Numbered from the stretch's first letter, positions 29,262 to 38,843 are shown. The stretch is 64,000 nucleotides of DNA from Candidatus Cloacimonas sp. (GCA_023227825.1 JALOCJ010000008.1:1-64000); one strand, 5' to 3'. A program made the numbers and translations. The notes: generated by a model from the sequence alone, not told the origin.

Positions 29262-30134
29262 ATGAAAGCTACAACGGCGATTATCGTGGCAATCCTGGCA
29301 ATTCTAACTATCATCTTTGCCGTTCTTTGGATTAATGCTAACGGCAAATCCAAAGATATTATGAAAAGCAACGAAGAATTGAAAAAGCTGTATGAAACCT
29401 CCACTTCCACGATTAACGAAATTCAGTCAAGCTTGGAATCGCTGGAACAAGACCTCTCCGGACAACTTTTTACGCAGAAAGAAATTCCTGGAACTTCCCC
29501 CGAAGAGCGGAGAACCAAAATAATTTCTTCCATAGCTAATATGCGAGACCAAATTGAAGCCGATAAAAAGAAAATTGCTACTCTGGAAAAACAACTTGCA
29601 ACTTCCAAAAGCCAACTGAAAGGTGTTCAGGAAATTGTGAATAAACTTAAAGCCAGTATCAGCGAAAAAGAACAAATTATGGATGAATTACAACAGCGCT
29701 TAGGTATTTTGAATGAAACCCTGGAAACGGAAAGAAGAACCAGCGCTGAAGAAATTCAGAAACGCGAAATGACGATTACGGAAAAAGAACAACAGATTAC
29801 GCAACAAAGCATTGAAGCAAATACAATTTATTATGTGTATGGCACTCGCAAAGAACTAATGTCCAAAGGAATTATGGATAGAAAAGGTGGACTTTTAGGC
29901 ATTGGCAAGGTCTCCACCGTAAAACAAAATATCCCGGTTGAACAATTCACTACGATGAACCTGCTGGAAAATCAGCAAATTACTTTTCCGGCAACGAAAA
30001 AGGGCTATTCTATTCTCACTAATCACCCGGCCACTTCCTATAAAGTAGAAAAACAGGGAGACCAAAATGTGCTTACTATCCTTGATGCAACAAGCTTCCG
30101 GAAACAAAAATTCGTGGTAATTGAACTTCTATAA
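29262..30134 (+). CDS. Membrane-anchored coiled-coil protein of unknown function
   Basis: A 290-aa protein. Residues 4-25 form one N-terminal membrane helix (TTAIIVAILAILTIIFAVLWI) without a clear cleavage site. Residues ~30-190 are a long charged coiled coil with heptad-like Leu/Ile spacing. The last ~100 residues are a small globular domain (NTIYYVYGTRKELMSKGIM...GGLLGIGKVSTVKQ...). This architecture resembles envelope spacer or division-associated proteins of Bacteroidetes-like diderms. I recognise no named family. It is transcribed alone and ends at a bidirectional terminator shared with the V-ATPase operon. Confidence 0.82.
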   Translation: MKATTAIIVAILAILTIIFAVLWINANGKSKDIMKSNEELKKLYETSTSTINEIQSSLESLEQDLSGQLFTQKEIPGTSPEERRTKIISSIANMRDQIEADKKKIATLEKQLATSKSQLKGVQEIVNKLKASISEKEQIMDELQQRLGILNETLETERRTSAEEIQKREMTITEKEQQITQQSIEANTIYYVYGTRKELMSKGIMDRKGGLLGIGKVSTVKQNIPVEQFTTMNLLENQQITFPATKKGYSILTNHPATSYKVEKQGDQNVLTILDATSFRKQKFVVIELL

Positions 30135-30157
30135 CTGATATTATCTATCGCCAATAG

Positions 30158-30192
30158 AAAAAGGTGAGGTTAAAAAAACCTCACCTTTTTTG
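30158..30192. terminator. Bidirectional terminator between the coiled-coil gene and the V-ATPase operon
   Basis: AAAAAGGTGAGGTT (30158-30171) pairs with AACCTCACCTTTTT (30177-30190) around a 5-nt A loop. U-runs appear on both strands, so it can end transcription from the left gene (+) and from the convergent ntp operon (-). Confidence 0.88.
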
Positions 30193-30209
30193 TTTTGAAC
30201 TTTAGTTTT

Positions 30210-30725
30210 TTATGCCAAACTTGGAATTACTCCGCCAATCAGGAAACAGGCAGCAAAAGCAATAATCGCATAAAGTTCCGGGAACACGCCTAAAATAAGA
30301 GTTTTAGCAAAAACATCGTGTCCCGAACCAATACTCTCAATACCCGTAGCTACAATTCTGGCTTGATGATAAGCAGAAATAAGTTCCACGGTTCCTGAAA
30401 TCAAACCCGCTCCTAAAATGGCACAGGCCTGAAGCATATTAATTTGGGGAGTAACATAAGCTTTGAGGATGAAGAAAGAACCAAAACCGTAAAGACCCTG
30501 CGTTCCAGGTAATGCGGATAGGATCATACAGCTGGGAAAAACATCATCCCTTTTTTTCATTGCCCCAACTGTTGCACGACCACCGATAACAGTTCCCCAG
30601 GCACTTCCGACTCCGGAAAGAGCTACCATCAGGAAAAGTCCGATCCAAGCCAAAAAATATGCTAAATTTTGGCTCGCCATAGTGGCAACAACTGGTTGAA
30701 CTATTGTGTGTAAGGAATCAGGCAT
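30210..30725 (-). CDS. ntpK: V-type ATP synthase proteolipid subunit K
   Basis: The 171-aa rotor-ring subunit, with four membrane helices from a duplicated hairpin. Counting from the ATG, the ligand residues known for the Na+ site of Enterococcus hirae NtpK (L61, T64, Q65, Q110, E139) are all present at a constant offset of 11: L72, T75 and Q76 in LPGTQG, Q121 in QARIVA, and E150 in FPELYA. Only the second hairpin carries the carboxylate, as in other V-type proteolipids. This points to Na+ rather than H+ coupling. It is the last gene of the operon E-DUF2764-A-B-D-I-K. Confidence 0.93.
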   Translation of the reverse strand: MPDSLHTIVQPVVATMASQNLAYFLAWIGLFLMVALSGVGSAWGTVIGGRATVGAMKKRDDVFPSCMILSALPGTQGLYGFGSFFILKAYVTPQINMLQACAILGAGLISGTVELISAYHQARIVATGIESIGSGHDVFAKTLILGVFPELYAIIAFAACFLIGGVIPSLA

Positions 30726-30739
30726 TTTAACCTCCCTTG

Positions 30740-32527
30740 TTATTCCTTTTTTCCAAAAGGTTTATATTCCAGCCCGGGACCTGCAAAAGCGGCATTTTTG
30801 TAAAACTCTACGAAAGTGAGTCGTAAAGGATGAACAAAACCGCTAAGACCTCCCAAGGCAATATTTAAAGTATGTCCAAAAAGCATAAACAGCACAAAAA
30901 TTACCGGTCCGACAACTGGAATTCCGTGGGCAATTTGGCTTCCTATGGAATTCATCACAAAACCCAAAATGGCACTAGATACGCTTAAAGCAAAAAGACG
31001 GATGTAAGATAAAATATCGCCAAAGTAACCAGTAACGATTTGATAGAGCAGCCAAAAACCATTGAGAATATTAAGGATAATATTTTTACCGGGACTATTA
31101 AACAGCAAAATCATTGCCAAACCGATATAAATAGGATATTTAAGGTAGGGCTGAACTTTGCTGATATCGGTTCCTAAAAGGGAAGAGCCGAGCACTGTTA
31201 ACCCAAACAATAACAGCCAGGTTCCAATAGTAGTAAGACCGAATTTAAATCCGTTTTTCCGTATTGTTTTTACAGCTGAGATAGCAATTCCGAAAAGAAT
31301 TTGGATAGCTCCTAAAAGCAAAGCGTAATTAAAGATTTGATTGTTATCCTTAATAAAAATCTTATCCTTAATAGCCGGAATTGTTTTCAAATCGTAAGCC
31401 AAAGCACTGCCCATCACCCAACCCATTATTATGGAAGCAGTTCCAAAGATCATTAACAGGGTCATAATGTCTTTCATACCCTGGTTTTTCATCTTTAATT
31501 TCAAGATGACAGCTAAAATGATAATAACTATGCCATAGCCAATATCCGCATTGCAAAAACCGAAAAATAAAGCAAAGAAAGGTGCAAAAAAAGGAGTTAA
31601 ATCAAACTCGTTGTAATAGGGCAGCATATACATTTTGCTGATGGGCTCAAAAAGACGGGCAAACCAGTTATTTCTTAGTTTGATGGGGGGATTTTCTTCC
31701 GGTTTGGCATCTTCGGAAACATAAATAATATTGTTTTTGTCCAGAAATTCCTTTAAGCCCTGTTCCAAACTAATAGGAATCCATCCGCTTAACAGACGGA
31801 TTGTGTTTTCCGCTTCGTATTTACCCTGCTGGAGAGCATCCTCAAATTCGTATTCGCGGCTGAGGTGTTTCAATTCTTCATTGAACATTTCTATAGCAGT
31901 GGGAGCTATAGAATAAAGATAATCATCAATGTCTTTCTGTTTGTTTTCCAATTCCTTAAGCTTATCTTCAAATTCCTGCAAGGTATGCTGATGGAAAGAA
32001 AAAGTATCGGCTTCCAAACAAGGGTCGCCATCATCAGTAATAACCACGAAATATAAAATACCGCCAACTTCGTTAACAATTTTTAAGGGATAGTTTTTCT
32101 GCCATTCCGGTTTAAAGTGATTTTTTAAACAGGTATGAAAGCGAATGGTTAAGCCAGCTTCTTTCAGTTTGCGCACCAGGTCGTAATCAAAATGACCCCA
32201 GGGACTCAAATCCCGAATTTGTTTTTTTACCAAATCAATGGTGTGTTGCAGTTTTTCCTTTTCTTCTCTGGCTTCATTTATTTTATTCAGCAAGGCTTTT
32301 GTAGGTAAAGGAATTGCCTGTTTGGGAGCAATGGATTTCAGTTTAGATAAAAATTTTACGCATTCCCCATATTCCTGCATCAATTCCAGGTTTTTGGTTT
32401 GGGACTCGGTTTTTTCATCACAACTGCGGATAATATGTACTAATCCTAACTTTTGCAGATCAGCTAGGAATTTCTCATAATCCTGATGATAGAGAACAAA
32501 GGTATATTTACGCATCTTTTCTATCAT
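30740..32527 (-). CDS. ntpI: V-type ATP synthase subunit I (a-type stator)
   Basis: A 595-aa stator and ion-channel subunit. The N-terminal ~300 residues are soluble and helical (MRKYTFVLYHQDYEKFLADLQKLGLVHI). The C-terminal half has about seven to eight membrane helices, beginning near LTPFFAPFFALFFGFCNADIGYG. Further motifs are GYFGDILSYIRLFALSVSSAILG and HTLNIALGGLSGFVHPLRLTFVEFY, both typical of subunit I. Its length is slightly short for the family (about 600-660). The start overlaps the end of subunit D by 4 nt. Confidence 0.93.
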   Translation of the reverse strand: MIEKMRKYTFVLYHQDYEKFLADLQKLGLVHIIRSCDEKTESQTKNLELMQEYGECVKFLSKLKSIAPKQAIPLPTKALLNKINEAREEKEKLQHTIDLVKKQIRDLSPWGHFDYDLVRKLKEAGLTIRFHTCLKNHFKPEWQKNYPLKIVNEVGGILYFVVITDDGDPCLEADTFSFHQHTLQEFEDKLKELENKQKDIDDYLYSIAPTAIEMFNEELKHLSREYEFEDALQQGKYEAENTIRLLSGWIPISLEQGLKEFLDKNNIIYVSEDAKPEENPPIKLRNNWFARLFEPISKMYMLPYYNEFDLTPFFAPFFALFFGFCNADIGYGIVIIILAVILKLKMKNQGMKDIMTLLMIFGTASIIMGWVMGSALAYDLKTIPAIKDKIFIKDNNQIFNYALLLGAIQILFGIAISAVKTIRKNGFKFGLTTIGTWLLLFGLTVLGSSLLGTDISKVQPYLKYPIYIGLAMILLFNSPGKNIILNILNGFWLLYQIVTGYFGDILSYIRLFALSVSSAILGFVMNSIGSQIAHGIPVVGPVIFVLFMLFGHTLNIALGGLSGFVHPLRLTFVEFYKNAAFAGPGLEYKPFGKKE

Positions 32528-33135
32528 ACCTGGCTCCCCTGTTCAAAACGGGATTTTAGGATTTTTTGCGATGCTTTGGATAAATTTTCTTCATCTTCCA
32601 GATAGCGTTTAATTTTTAATATAGCATCTTCAAATGCAGGAATCTGCACTTTTTCATAAAGATTTACTTTTTGGGTGGTCTTTTTGCGAACCTGTTCCAG
32701 AATTTGCATCTTCCGAATGAAAAAATCCCTTTCTATTTGCAGCTGGCAGATTTCCTTCAGCAAAGCAATTCCTTCAGGAAACCAGGAAGGAGCTTTGAAA
32801 AGGTTATAATCAGCAATTTCAAATTCAATGTTTTCCAATAGCGGGGTTTTTACACCGGCTATTTTGCGGGTTTTGATTTCCACATTTTTGATTTTCAGAA
32901 TGTTGGGATCAAATTCCACAAAAAGTTTCATAAAAGCATCCAGTTCTGCTGTGCGTTCTTTCACCTTTTGGTCTAAGGCAAATGCTTGATCGCGGGCTTT
33001 TTTAACTTCCAGGCGTAAAGCACTTTCTTTGTTTTTCAAGGTAGGCAATGCTCTTTGCCTAACCGCCAGTTGTTTAATCAGCTGTAATTGAGAGATTTTA
33101 TTATACTGAAATTTCAGGTTCATCCTTTCTTCCAA
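32524..33135 (-). CDS. ntpD: V-type ATP synthase subunit D
   Basis: The 203-aa central rotor shaft subunit. It opens with MNLKFQYNKISQLQLIKQLAVRQRALPTLKNKESALRLEV, the two-helix coiled coil of the D family, and closes with a second long helix (KVNLYEKVQIPAFEDAILKIKRYLEDEE). Counted from the more internal Met the protein is 199 aa, and either start is possible: the ATG at 33135 lies inside the end of subunit B, while the ATG at 33123 follows the GGAAGAAAGG sequence on the minus strand. It is translationally coupled with B and I. Confidence 0.92.
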   Translation of the reverse strand: MEERMNLKFQYNKISQLQLIKQLAVRQRALPTLKNKESALRLEVKKARDQAFALDQKVKERTAELDAFMKLFVEFDPNILKIKNVEIKTRKIAGVKTPLLENIEFEIADYNLFKAPSWFPEGIALLKEICQLQIERDFFIRKMQILEQVRKKTTQKVNLYEKVQIPAFEDAILKIKRYLEDEENLSKASQKILKSRFEQGSQV

Positions 33136-34442
33136 TACAAATTCATAAATTCATCCTTGATACCTATTTCAGCACGGTTGAAATACTTTTGGAAAAGTTC
33201 CCATGTTCTATCCAGCATTTCATCAGTGCTGATATTAACATCAACAGCCAGGATTTTATCGGAATACTCTTTAGCAAAATCAAGCACACGCAGATCGTAA
33301 TCCGATAAGTCAAATCCGTTTTCCAGCTTGGTTTTGGCATTAGCAGCATCAGCATAAAGACGAACTGCAGTATTCATCACTTGCGGATGATCCTCTCTAG
33401 TCTTTTTACCTATAACCAGTTGTTTCAAACGCGAAAGTGAACGGAAGGGGTCTACAATAACTTTGCCGATATCCGTATCCCTTTTCAGGAAAAGCTGCCC
33501 TTCAGTAATATAACCGGTATTATCAGGAATGGCATGAGTAATATCTCCTCCCGAAAGAGTTGTAACCGCGATAATTGTTATAGAGCCCCCATCGGGAAAT
33601 TGCACTGCTTTTTCATAGAGTTTTGCTAAATCGCTATAAAGTGAACCGGGCATACTATCCTTGGAAGGAATTTGGTCCATTCGGTTGGAAACAATACTTA
33701 AGGCATCACAGTATAGTGTCATATCGGTTAAAAGAACTAAAACCTTTTCGTGTTTTTCCAAAGCAAAATATTCTGCCGCAGTAAGTGCCATATTGGGAAC
33801 CAACAATCTTTCCACGGTCGGGTTTTCTGTAGTATTCACGAAAGAAACGATTCTATCTATCACTCCGGCATTTTCAAAGGTGTTTTTATAAAGCAGATAA
33901 TCATCATTGGAAAGCCCCATTCCCCCTAAAATTATTTTATCGCTTTGAGCACGCAAAGCCACCATAGCCATCACTTCGTTATAAGGTTGATCAGGATCAG
34001 CAAAGAAAGGTATTTTCTGTCCGGTAACCAAAGTATTATTCAAATCTATACCGGCAATTCCTGTAGCAATCAATTCCGAAGGTTGTTTACGGCGCACAGG
34101 ATTAACTGAGGGACCGCCAATTTCTACTTCTTCACCTTCAATTTCAGGACCGCCATCAATGGGGTCCCCATAAGCATTAAAAAATCTTCCGCCTAATTCA
34201 TCGCTAACTTTCAAAGTAGGTGCTTTTCCGAAAAAGACAACTTCAGCATCAGTTCCGATTCCTTCGGTTCCGGCAAAAATCTGTAAAGTAACATTATCAC
34301 CGATAATTTTAACTACCTGAGCCAGGCGTCCTGCAACTGTAGCCAATTCTTCATTTCCTACTCCTGTTGCTTGAACAGTGCAAGTAGCTTTAGTTATTTG
34401 ATTGAGTTTAGTATATATCTTTTGAAAAGCTTGGGTTTCCAT
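33120..34442 (-). CDS. ntpB: V-type ATP synthase subunit B (regulatory)
   Basis: The 440-aa non-catalytic nucleotide-binding subunit of the A3B3 head. It has no P-loop GxxxxGKT, as expected for B. Family signatures include DGGPEIEGEEVEIGGPSVNPVRRKQPSELIATGIAGID, GQKIPFFADPDQPYNE, YCDALSIVSNRMDQIPSKDSMPGSLYSDLAKLYEKA and TLSGGDITHAIPDNTGYITEGQLFL. The start codon overlaps or abuts the stop of subunit A, and the end overlaps subunit D. Confidence 0.95.
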   Translation of the reverse strand: METQAFQKIYTKLNQITKATCTVQATGVGNEELATVAGRLAQVVKIIGDNVTLQIFAGTEGIGTDAEVVFFGKAPTLKVSDELGGRFFNAYGDPIDGGPEIEGEEVEIGGPSVNPVRRKQPSELIATGIAGIDLNNTLVTGQKIPFFADPDQPYNEVMAMVALRAQSDKIILGGMGLSNDDYLLYKNTFENAGVIDRIVSFVNTTENPTVERLLVPNMALTAAEYFALEKHEKVLVLLTDMTLYCDALSIVSNRMDQIPSKDSMPGSLYSDLAKLYEKAVQFPDGGSITIIAVTTLSGGDITHAIPDNTGYITEGQLFLKRDTDIGKVIVDPFRSLSRLKQLVIGKKTREDHPQVMNTAVRLYADAANAKTKLENGFDLSDYDLRVLDFAKEYSDKILAVDVNISTDEMLDRTWELFQKYFNRAEIGIKDEFMNLYWKKG

Positions 34443-36196
34443 TATTTAGCTCTCCTTTCCTCAACTATTTTATGAAGTTCTGCTTCGTAGTTATTAAATT
34501 CGGGGGTTTGAAATTCCATATAATTCATCTGCTTACAGATATTTATCAGCTGCGTGTAATAAGGCATAACCTCTTCGTAACTTTCAAAAACAAAATCCGC
34601 ATTGCAGATTTCCAAAATCAATTCCAGCATATATTGTTGTCTTTTCATCGGGGTGGATTGGTCTACTTTATCAAAGCCATCCTGTTGTAAAATAATTCTA
34701 TCCACTAGTTCGCTTTTCCAGTATTTGTCATGATAGGATAGAGGAACTCCATCATCACCTAAAATATTGATCTGTTCCTGTGCTTCTTTTCCGCGTAAAA
34801 GAATATCTTTTGTATGGTTTACATCTTTCACCCAGTGCGGATTTACATTGGCATTCAGGTATTCAATCACTTCAGGATATTCTAGATATTTACTGTAAGA
34901 ATCAATAGGATCAACTGCAGGATATCTTTTACTGTCTGCCCTGGCTTGAGAAAGTGCATAAAAACAGCGTGCGGCTTTTTTTGTTGATTCCGTAACCGGC
35001 TCTTTTAAGTTTCCACCTGCAGGAGAAACAGTTCCAATAAAGGTTATAGAACCGGTGGCACCGCTTTTCAAGTAAACAAATCCAGCACGGGCATAAAAAC
35101 TGGAAATAATAGCTGGAAGGTCCATTGGAAAAGCATCAGGTCCTGGCAATTCTTCCATTCTATTACTCATTTCCCGCAGTGCCTGAGCCCAACGCGAAGT
35201 GGAATCAGCCAAAAGTAATACTTTTAACCCCATATTTCTATAATATTCAGCAATCGTCATAGCAGTATAAACAGATGCTTCTCTTGCCGCTACAGGCATA
35301 TTGGAAGTGTTACAAACAATGATAGTTCGTTCCATAAGTTTTCTGCCTGTTCTGGGATCATCCAGTTCCGGAAATTCCACAAAGAGTTCCACAACTTCAT
35401 TTGCCCTTTCGCCACAGGCAGCCATAATGATCATATCCGCTTCTGCATTTTTGGAAATGGAATGTTGCAGAACGGTTTTTCCTGCTCCAAAAGGACCAGG
35501 AATAAAGCCCGTTCCGCCTTCAACCATAGGATTCAGGGTATCCATTGTGCGGACACCTGTTTCCAGAAGTTTGAAGGGACGCGGTTTTTCTACATAAGCA
35601 GTAATAGGGATTTTCACAGGCCACTTTTGGATCATATTAACTTCTATATCTTTGCCGTCTTTATCTGTTAAAACGGCAATGGTCTCAGTTATTTTATATT
35701 CACCTTCAGGCACGATGCTTTTAACCGTATATTCATCTTCCATCACGAAAGGAACCATAATTTTATGATTAATCCAACTTTCAGGAACTGAACCAAGCCA
35801 ATCGCCCGCGCTAACTATGTTTCCAACTTTAGCAATGGGGGTAAATTTCCAAAGGGAATCCTCATCCAGGGGATCGGTATATTCACCCCTTGTAAGAAAA
35901 ACACCTTTCCTTTTATTTAAATCACCTTGAAGTCCATCTAAGTTTTTGGAAAGCATTCCAGGACCAAGTTTTACTTCCAGCATCCGATTAGTAAATTCTA
36001 CCGTATCGCCAGGTTTTAAACCCCGCGTGCTTTCAAAAACCTGTGTATTGGCTATGTTTCCTACAACTTTGATAACTTCCGCCATCAATTTTTCTCCACT
36101 TAAATTGATGTAGCAGATTTCATTCTGGGAAACAGGACCGGAAACCTCAACCTGAACAAGGTTGGAAATTATACCTTTAACTATACCTGTTGTCAT
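34442..36196 (-). CDS. ntpA: V-type ATP synthase subunit A (catalytic)
   Basis: The 584-aa catalytic subunit. The P-loop GPFGAGKTVLQ is at about 234-244. The Walker B region is KVLLLADSTSRWAQALREMSNRMEELPG, followed by PAIISSFYARAG. The non-homologous insert typical of A/V-type A subunits is present (residues ~110-190, WKFTPIAKVGNIVSAGDWLGSV). The start follows a 12-nt gap after the DUF2764 gene. It works with B in the soluble head, coupling ATP turnover to ion movement through I and K. Confidence 0.96.
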   Translation of the reverse strand: MTTGIVKGIISNLVQVEVSGPVSQNEICYINLSGEKLMAEVIKVVGNIANTQVFESTRGLKPGDTVEFTNRMLEVKLGPGMLSKNLDGLQGDLNKRKGVFLTRGEYTDPLDEDSLWKFTPIAKVGNIVSAGDWLGSVPESWINHKIMVPFVMEDEYTVKSIVPEGEYKITETIAVLTDKDGKDIEVNMIQKWPVKIPITAYVEKPRPFKLLETGVRTMDTLNPMVEGGTGFIPGPFGAGKTVLQHSISKNAEADMIIMAACGERANEVVELFVEFPELDDPRTGRKLMERTIIVCNTSNMPVAAREASVYTAMTIAEYYRNMGLKVLLLADSTSRWAQALREMSNRMEELPGPDAFPMDLPAIISSFYARAGFVYLKSGATGSITFIGTVSPAGGNLKEPVTESTKKAARCFYALSQARADSKRYPAVDPIDSYSKYLEYPEVIEYLNANVNPHWVKDVNHTKDILLRGKEAQEQINILGDDGVPLSYHDKYWKSELVDRIILQQDGFDKVDQSTPMKRQQYMLELILEICNADFVFESYEEVMPYYTQLINICKQMNYMEFQTPEFNNYEAELHKIVEERRAK

Positions 36197-36208
36197 ATTT
36201 GTTACCTT

Positions 36209-37096
36209 CTATTTTCTTTGGGTGCTTTTTATATTGAAATCCTCAGGAAAGCTGAAACTATTGTTCAAATCGCTTAAAATGGTATTAAAGACCTCTTTTC
36301 CCAATTCCGGGGAGGACTTTATCCAGCGAGCTAAAATACGCAGCTGACAATAGTAACCTAAAATGCGGTCTATATTAAAATAATTGAAAAAGTTATAGTC
36401 CTCAACCCAGCGCCAGCGTAAAATATCGTAACCCCTTTCCCGATAGAGAATATTGTTTTGTTCATAAATACGGACAAGTGCATTGTAAAGATCATCTTCT
36501 TTACCTAAACCAAAATCTGCAGTATGGCTTTTACTTAATTTTTCTAGTGTTTCACCTTCACCTATAAGATATTGTGCATAAGGCAGATTAAATTTGCGAC
36601 CATTTATCGCCGTTAAAATATTTCTGATATGAGCATCAAAGGCAAACCAATCCCTGATAAATTCATTTGAGCTTTTAGCAGTCCAGGCATAAAATTTTTT
36701 TAAGAGTGCCAATTCGGTTTGGGGTAGGGGCTGTAATTCTTCCTGCTGTAAAGTATTTATTACTATTTCTTTAATAAAATCAGGAAGAACTTCAAATTCC
36801 GCAGGGGTTTTAATTTCCGGGTTATCTATCACATTACGCAAAAAAACAAGATATTCTTCCCAAAAGGAATCTTCATACAGGCCTTCCTTATTGCGGTCTT
36901 TATTGCTTTTATACAAAATCCTTAAGAGATTGTCCAAATCCATTGGCAGATGTAAAATTTCCAGCAGACGATAATCTTTATTGCTCACTTGATTTTTTGC
37001 TTCAGCTAAAAATTCCTCCGGAGTCCAAGGTAGTTTTGTATCTTCAATAGTAATGTTGGGCAAGCCGGAGACAAAATAGTAATATTCTTGTTTCAT
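36209..37096 (-). CDS. DUF2764 protein, V-ATPase-associated (probable functional counterpart of subunit C)
   Basis: A 295-aa helical soluble protein opening YYYFVSGLPNITIEDTKLPWTPEEFL. DUF2764 proteins occupy the slot between subunits E and A in V-ATPase operons of Bacteroidetes, Spirochaetes and Chlamydiae, where subunit C is not annotated. The same position here, and the absence of any C (or F) gene in the operon, suggest it forms the rotor-to-ring linker. That function is inference. It starts 3 nt after subunit E ends and precedes A by 12 nt. Confidence 0.85.
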   Translation of the reverse strand: MKQEYYYFVSGLPNITIEDTKLPWTPEEFLAEAKNQVSNKDYRLLEILHLPMDLDNLLRILYKSNKDRNKEGLYEDSFWEEYLVFLRNVIDNPEIKTPAEFEVLPDFIKEIVINTLQQEELQPLPQTELALLKKFYAWTAKSSNEFIRDWFAFDAHIRNILTAINGRKFNLPYAQYLIGEGETLEKLSKSHTADFGLGKEDDLYNALVRIYEQNNILYRERGYDILRWRWVEDYNFFNYFNIDRILGYYCQLRILARWIKSSPELGKEVFNTILSDLNNSFSFPEDFNIKSTQRK

Positions 37097-37099
37097 AAA

Positions 37100-37708
37100 T
37101 TATTGTTTACCAAAGAGGATTTCCTTAGTGCGAGGGCGTAAATAACTCTTAAACAGGTTGGCAAAATCATCTCCCTCAAATTTAATCTTATAAGTTCCAT
37201 CTTCAGGAGTGATAATAAAGCCCTGTTTCATAACGGGTGAAAAATCAACCTTCAATTTACCGTCAAAGATATCTTTCAAGGATTTAATATAAAATTCGTC
37301 TAAATGCGGTTTCATCTTTTCGCTGATGATAATTGTTCCGGAAGAAGCATTTTCCTTCCAAGCAGTAAGTGTTTCCAGAATAATCTTTTTCACAAATTCC
37401 GTATCATTGAATGCCTCGTTTAGCTTAGTATTGAGGGCTTCAGAAAGGATAAGATCAGTTATTTTTTGTTTAAGAGCAGTGAGTGTGTGATTGTAAGCCA
37501 TATTTAAATCGGATTCGGTGTTTTTTTTCAGGTCTGCTGCCCTTTTTTCTGCATCTTTTAAGATTCTTTCTGCCTCTGCTTTGGCTTGGGAAACTGTGTT
37601 TTCTGCTTGTTCCTTTGCTTGACTGATTATTTTTTCAGCTTCAGCATTGGCTTTGGCAACGCCTTCTTCATAAACTCTTTTAAGCAAATCTTGCAACTGG
37701 TCATTCAT
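37100..37708 (-). CDS. ntpE: V-type ATP synthase subunit E (peripheral stalk)
   Basis: A 202-aa peripheral stalk subunit and first gene of the operon. Residues ~10-85 are a highly charged Ala/Glu/Lys coiled coil (EEGVAKANAEAEKIISQAKEQAENT). The C-terminal globular part includes TIIISEKMKPHLDEFY and FEGDDFANLFKSYLRPRTKEILF. The start is preceded by GGAGA on the minus strand. A possible promoter has TTGACA (minus strand, 37767-37762), with only a weak -10 near 37741-37746. No partner subunit G/H gene is visible. Confidence 0.9.
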   Translation of the reverse strand: MNDQLQDLLKRVYEEGVAKANAEAEKIISQAKEQAENTVSQAKAEAERILKDAEKRAADLKKNTESDLNMAYNHTLTALKQKITDLILSEALNTKLNEAFNDTEFVKKIILETLTAWKENASSGTIIISEKMKPHLDEFYIKSLKDIFDGKLKVDFSPVMKQGFIITPEDGTYKIKFEGDDFANLFKSYLRPRTKEILFGKQ

Positions 37709-37955
37709 AATGAATCTCCAATGTTATCACTTTTTGGCACATCTAAAGAATACCAAATTTTTGTCAATTAAAATCAGTAGAAGGATTTTATTTACTCGGA
37801 GAATGCTGGAACACCGAAAATTATTCACAAAGAGAAAAAGAGATATCTTTTCTCTTGGTAATTAAACACCTCCCCTTTCAGATATTTCTTGTCAGTTCAA
37901 GGCAGTAAAAAATAATGGTAACAGAAGAAAAAGGTTTATAGATAAGGATTACCAA

Positions 37956-38843
37956 GTGCCTAAAAAGAAAATACAAAATAGCATAGAATACATTTGTTTC
38001 AAGATAGCTCTTGGAGTGCTAAAAATACTGCCTGCAAAAGTATCAAAGTCATTACTAAAAGGTCTATTTTGGTTTGGGGGTCAGGTGCTTGGTATTCGTA
38101 AAAATATTGCTTTAATACAACTTAGTAAGGTCTACCCGGAAAAAAGCCGAAAAGAAAAAATAGAAATTATCAAGAAATTATATAGGAATATGGCGTTATC
38201 TGTTTATGAAACTTATCTGCTGGATGATGACTTGCTATACAAAAACATTCGGATACAAGGCAGAGAAAATATTGACAAAGCCCTATCTCTGAAGAGAGGT
38301 GTGATTTTTGCTACAGCGCATTATGGAAATTGGGAAGCAGCAAGGATTTTGCCTAAAGCTGGAATTCCTGTCAGCGGAATAGCCAAACCTCAACGCAATA
38401 CTTTATTTGATAAATATACTAATGCTATCCGGGAGCGTTGTGGAATGCGAATTATCAATATGAAAAGCGGTTTAAGAGATATTATTCAGGAATTTAAGAA
38501 AAATCGGATAGTTGCGATTCTTATTGACCAAAATGCTGGCAGTTCAGGAATGGTAATGGATTTTTTAGGTTTCCCTGCTTCGCATTGGAAAGGTGTAGCC
38601 AAGCTTTCTTTGCGTTATAAGGTTCCTATAGTTCCCAGTTTTGCTCGTAGAGCAGAAGACGACAGAATTCAATTTGAATTCTTTTCTCCCATTTTATATG
38701 AGGAGCTTGAAGATACAGAAGATAATTATAAAATCGTTCTGGGTGAATTAGATAAAATTTTGGAAAATCAAATTCATAAACATCCGGAACAGTGGTTTTG
38801 GGTTCACCTGAGGTGGAAACATTCCTACGATATGCTTGCTTGA
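37956..38843 (+). CDS. LpxL/HtrB-type lipid A acyltransferase
   Basis: A 295-aa inner-membrane lysophospholipid acyltransferase. The catalytic HX4E motif is H122-Y-G-N-W-E127 in TAHYGNWEAARIL. Further landmarks are GIPVSGIAKPQRNTLFDKYTNAIRERCG, ILIDQNAGSSGMVMDFLG and KLSLRYKVPIVPSF. An N-terminal hydrophobic segment (about 10-30 and 42-50) fits membrane attachment. It probably adds secondary acyl chains to lipid A, consistent with lpxB in this window. The GTG start at 37956 is the only good candidate. Whether it is LpxL, LpxM or LpxP-like cannot be told. Confidence 0.88.
   Translation: MPKKKIQNSIEYICFKIALGVLKILPAKVSKSLLKGLFWFGGQVLGIRKNIALIQLSKVYPEKSRKEKIEIIKKLYRNMALSVYETYLLDDDLLYKNIRIQGRENIDKALSLKRGVIFATAHYGNWEAARILPKAGIPVSGIAKPQRNTLFDKYTNAIRERCGMRIINMKSGLRDIIQEFKKNRIVAILIDQNAGSSGMVMDFLGFPASHWKGVAKLSLRYKVPIVPSFARRAEDDRIQFEFFSPILYEELEDTEDNYKIVLGELDKILENQIHKHPEQWFWVHLRWKHSYDMLA

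Noticed and set aside
37829..37857. Imperfect palindrome AAGAGAAAAAGAGATATC...
   Set aside because: It is a low-complexity purine/pyrimidine symmetry with no U-run at a useful place. Too weak for a terminator or operator call.
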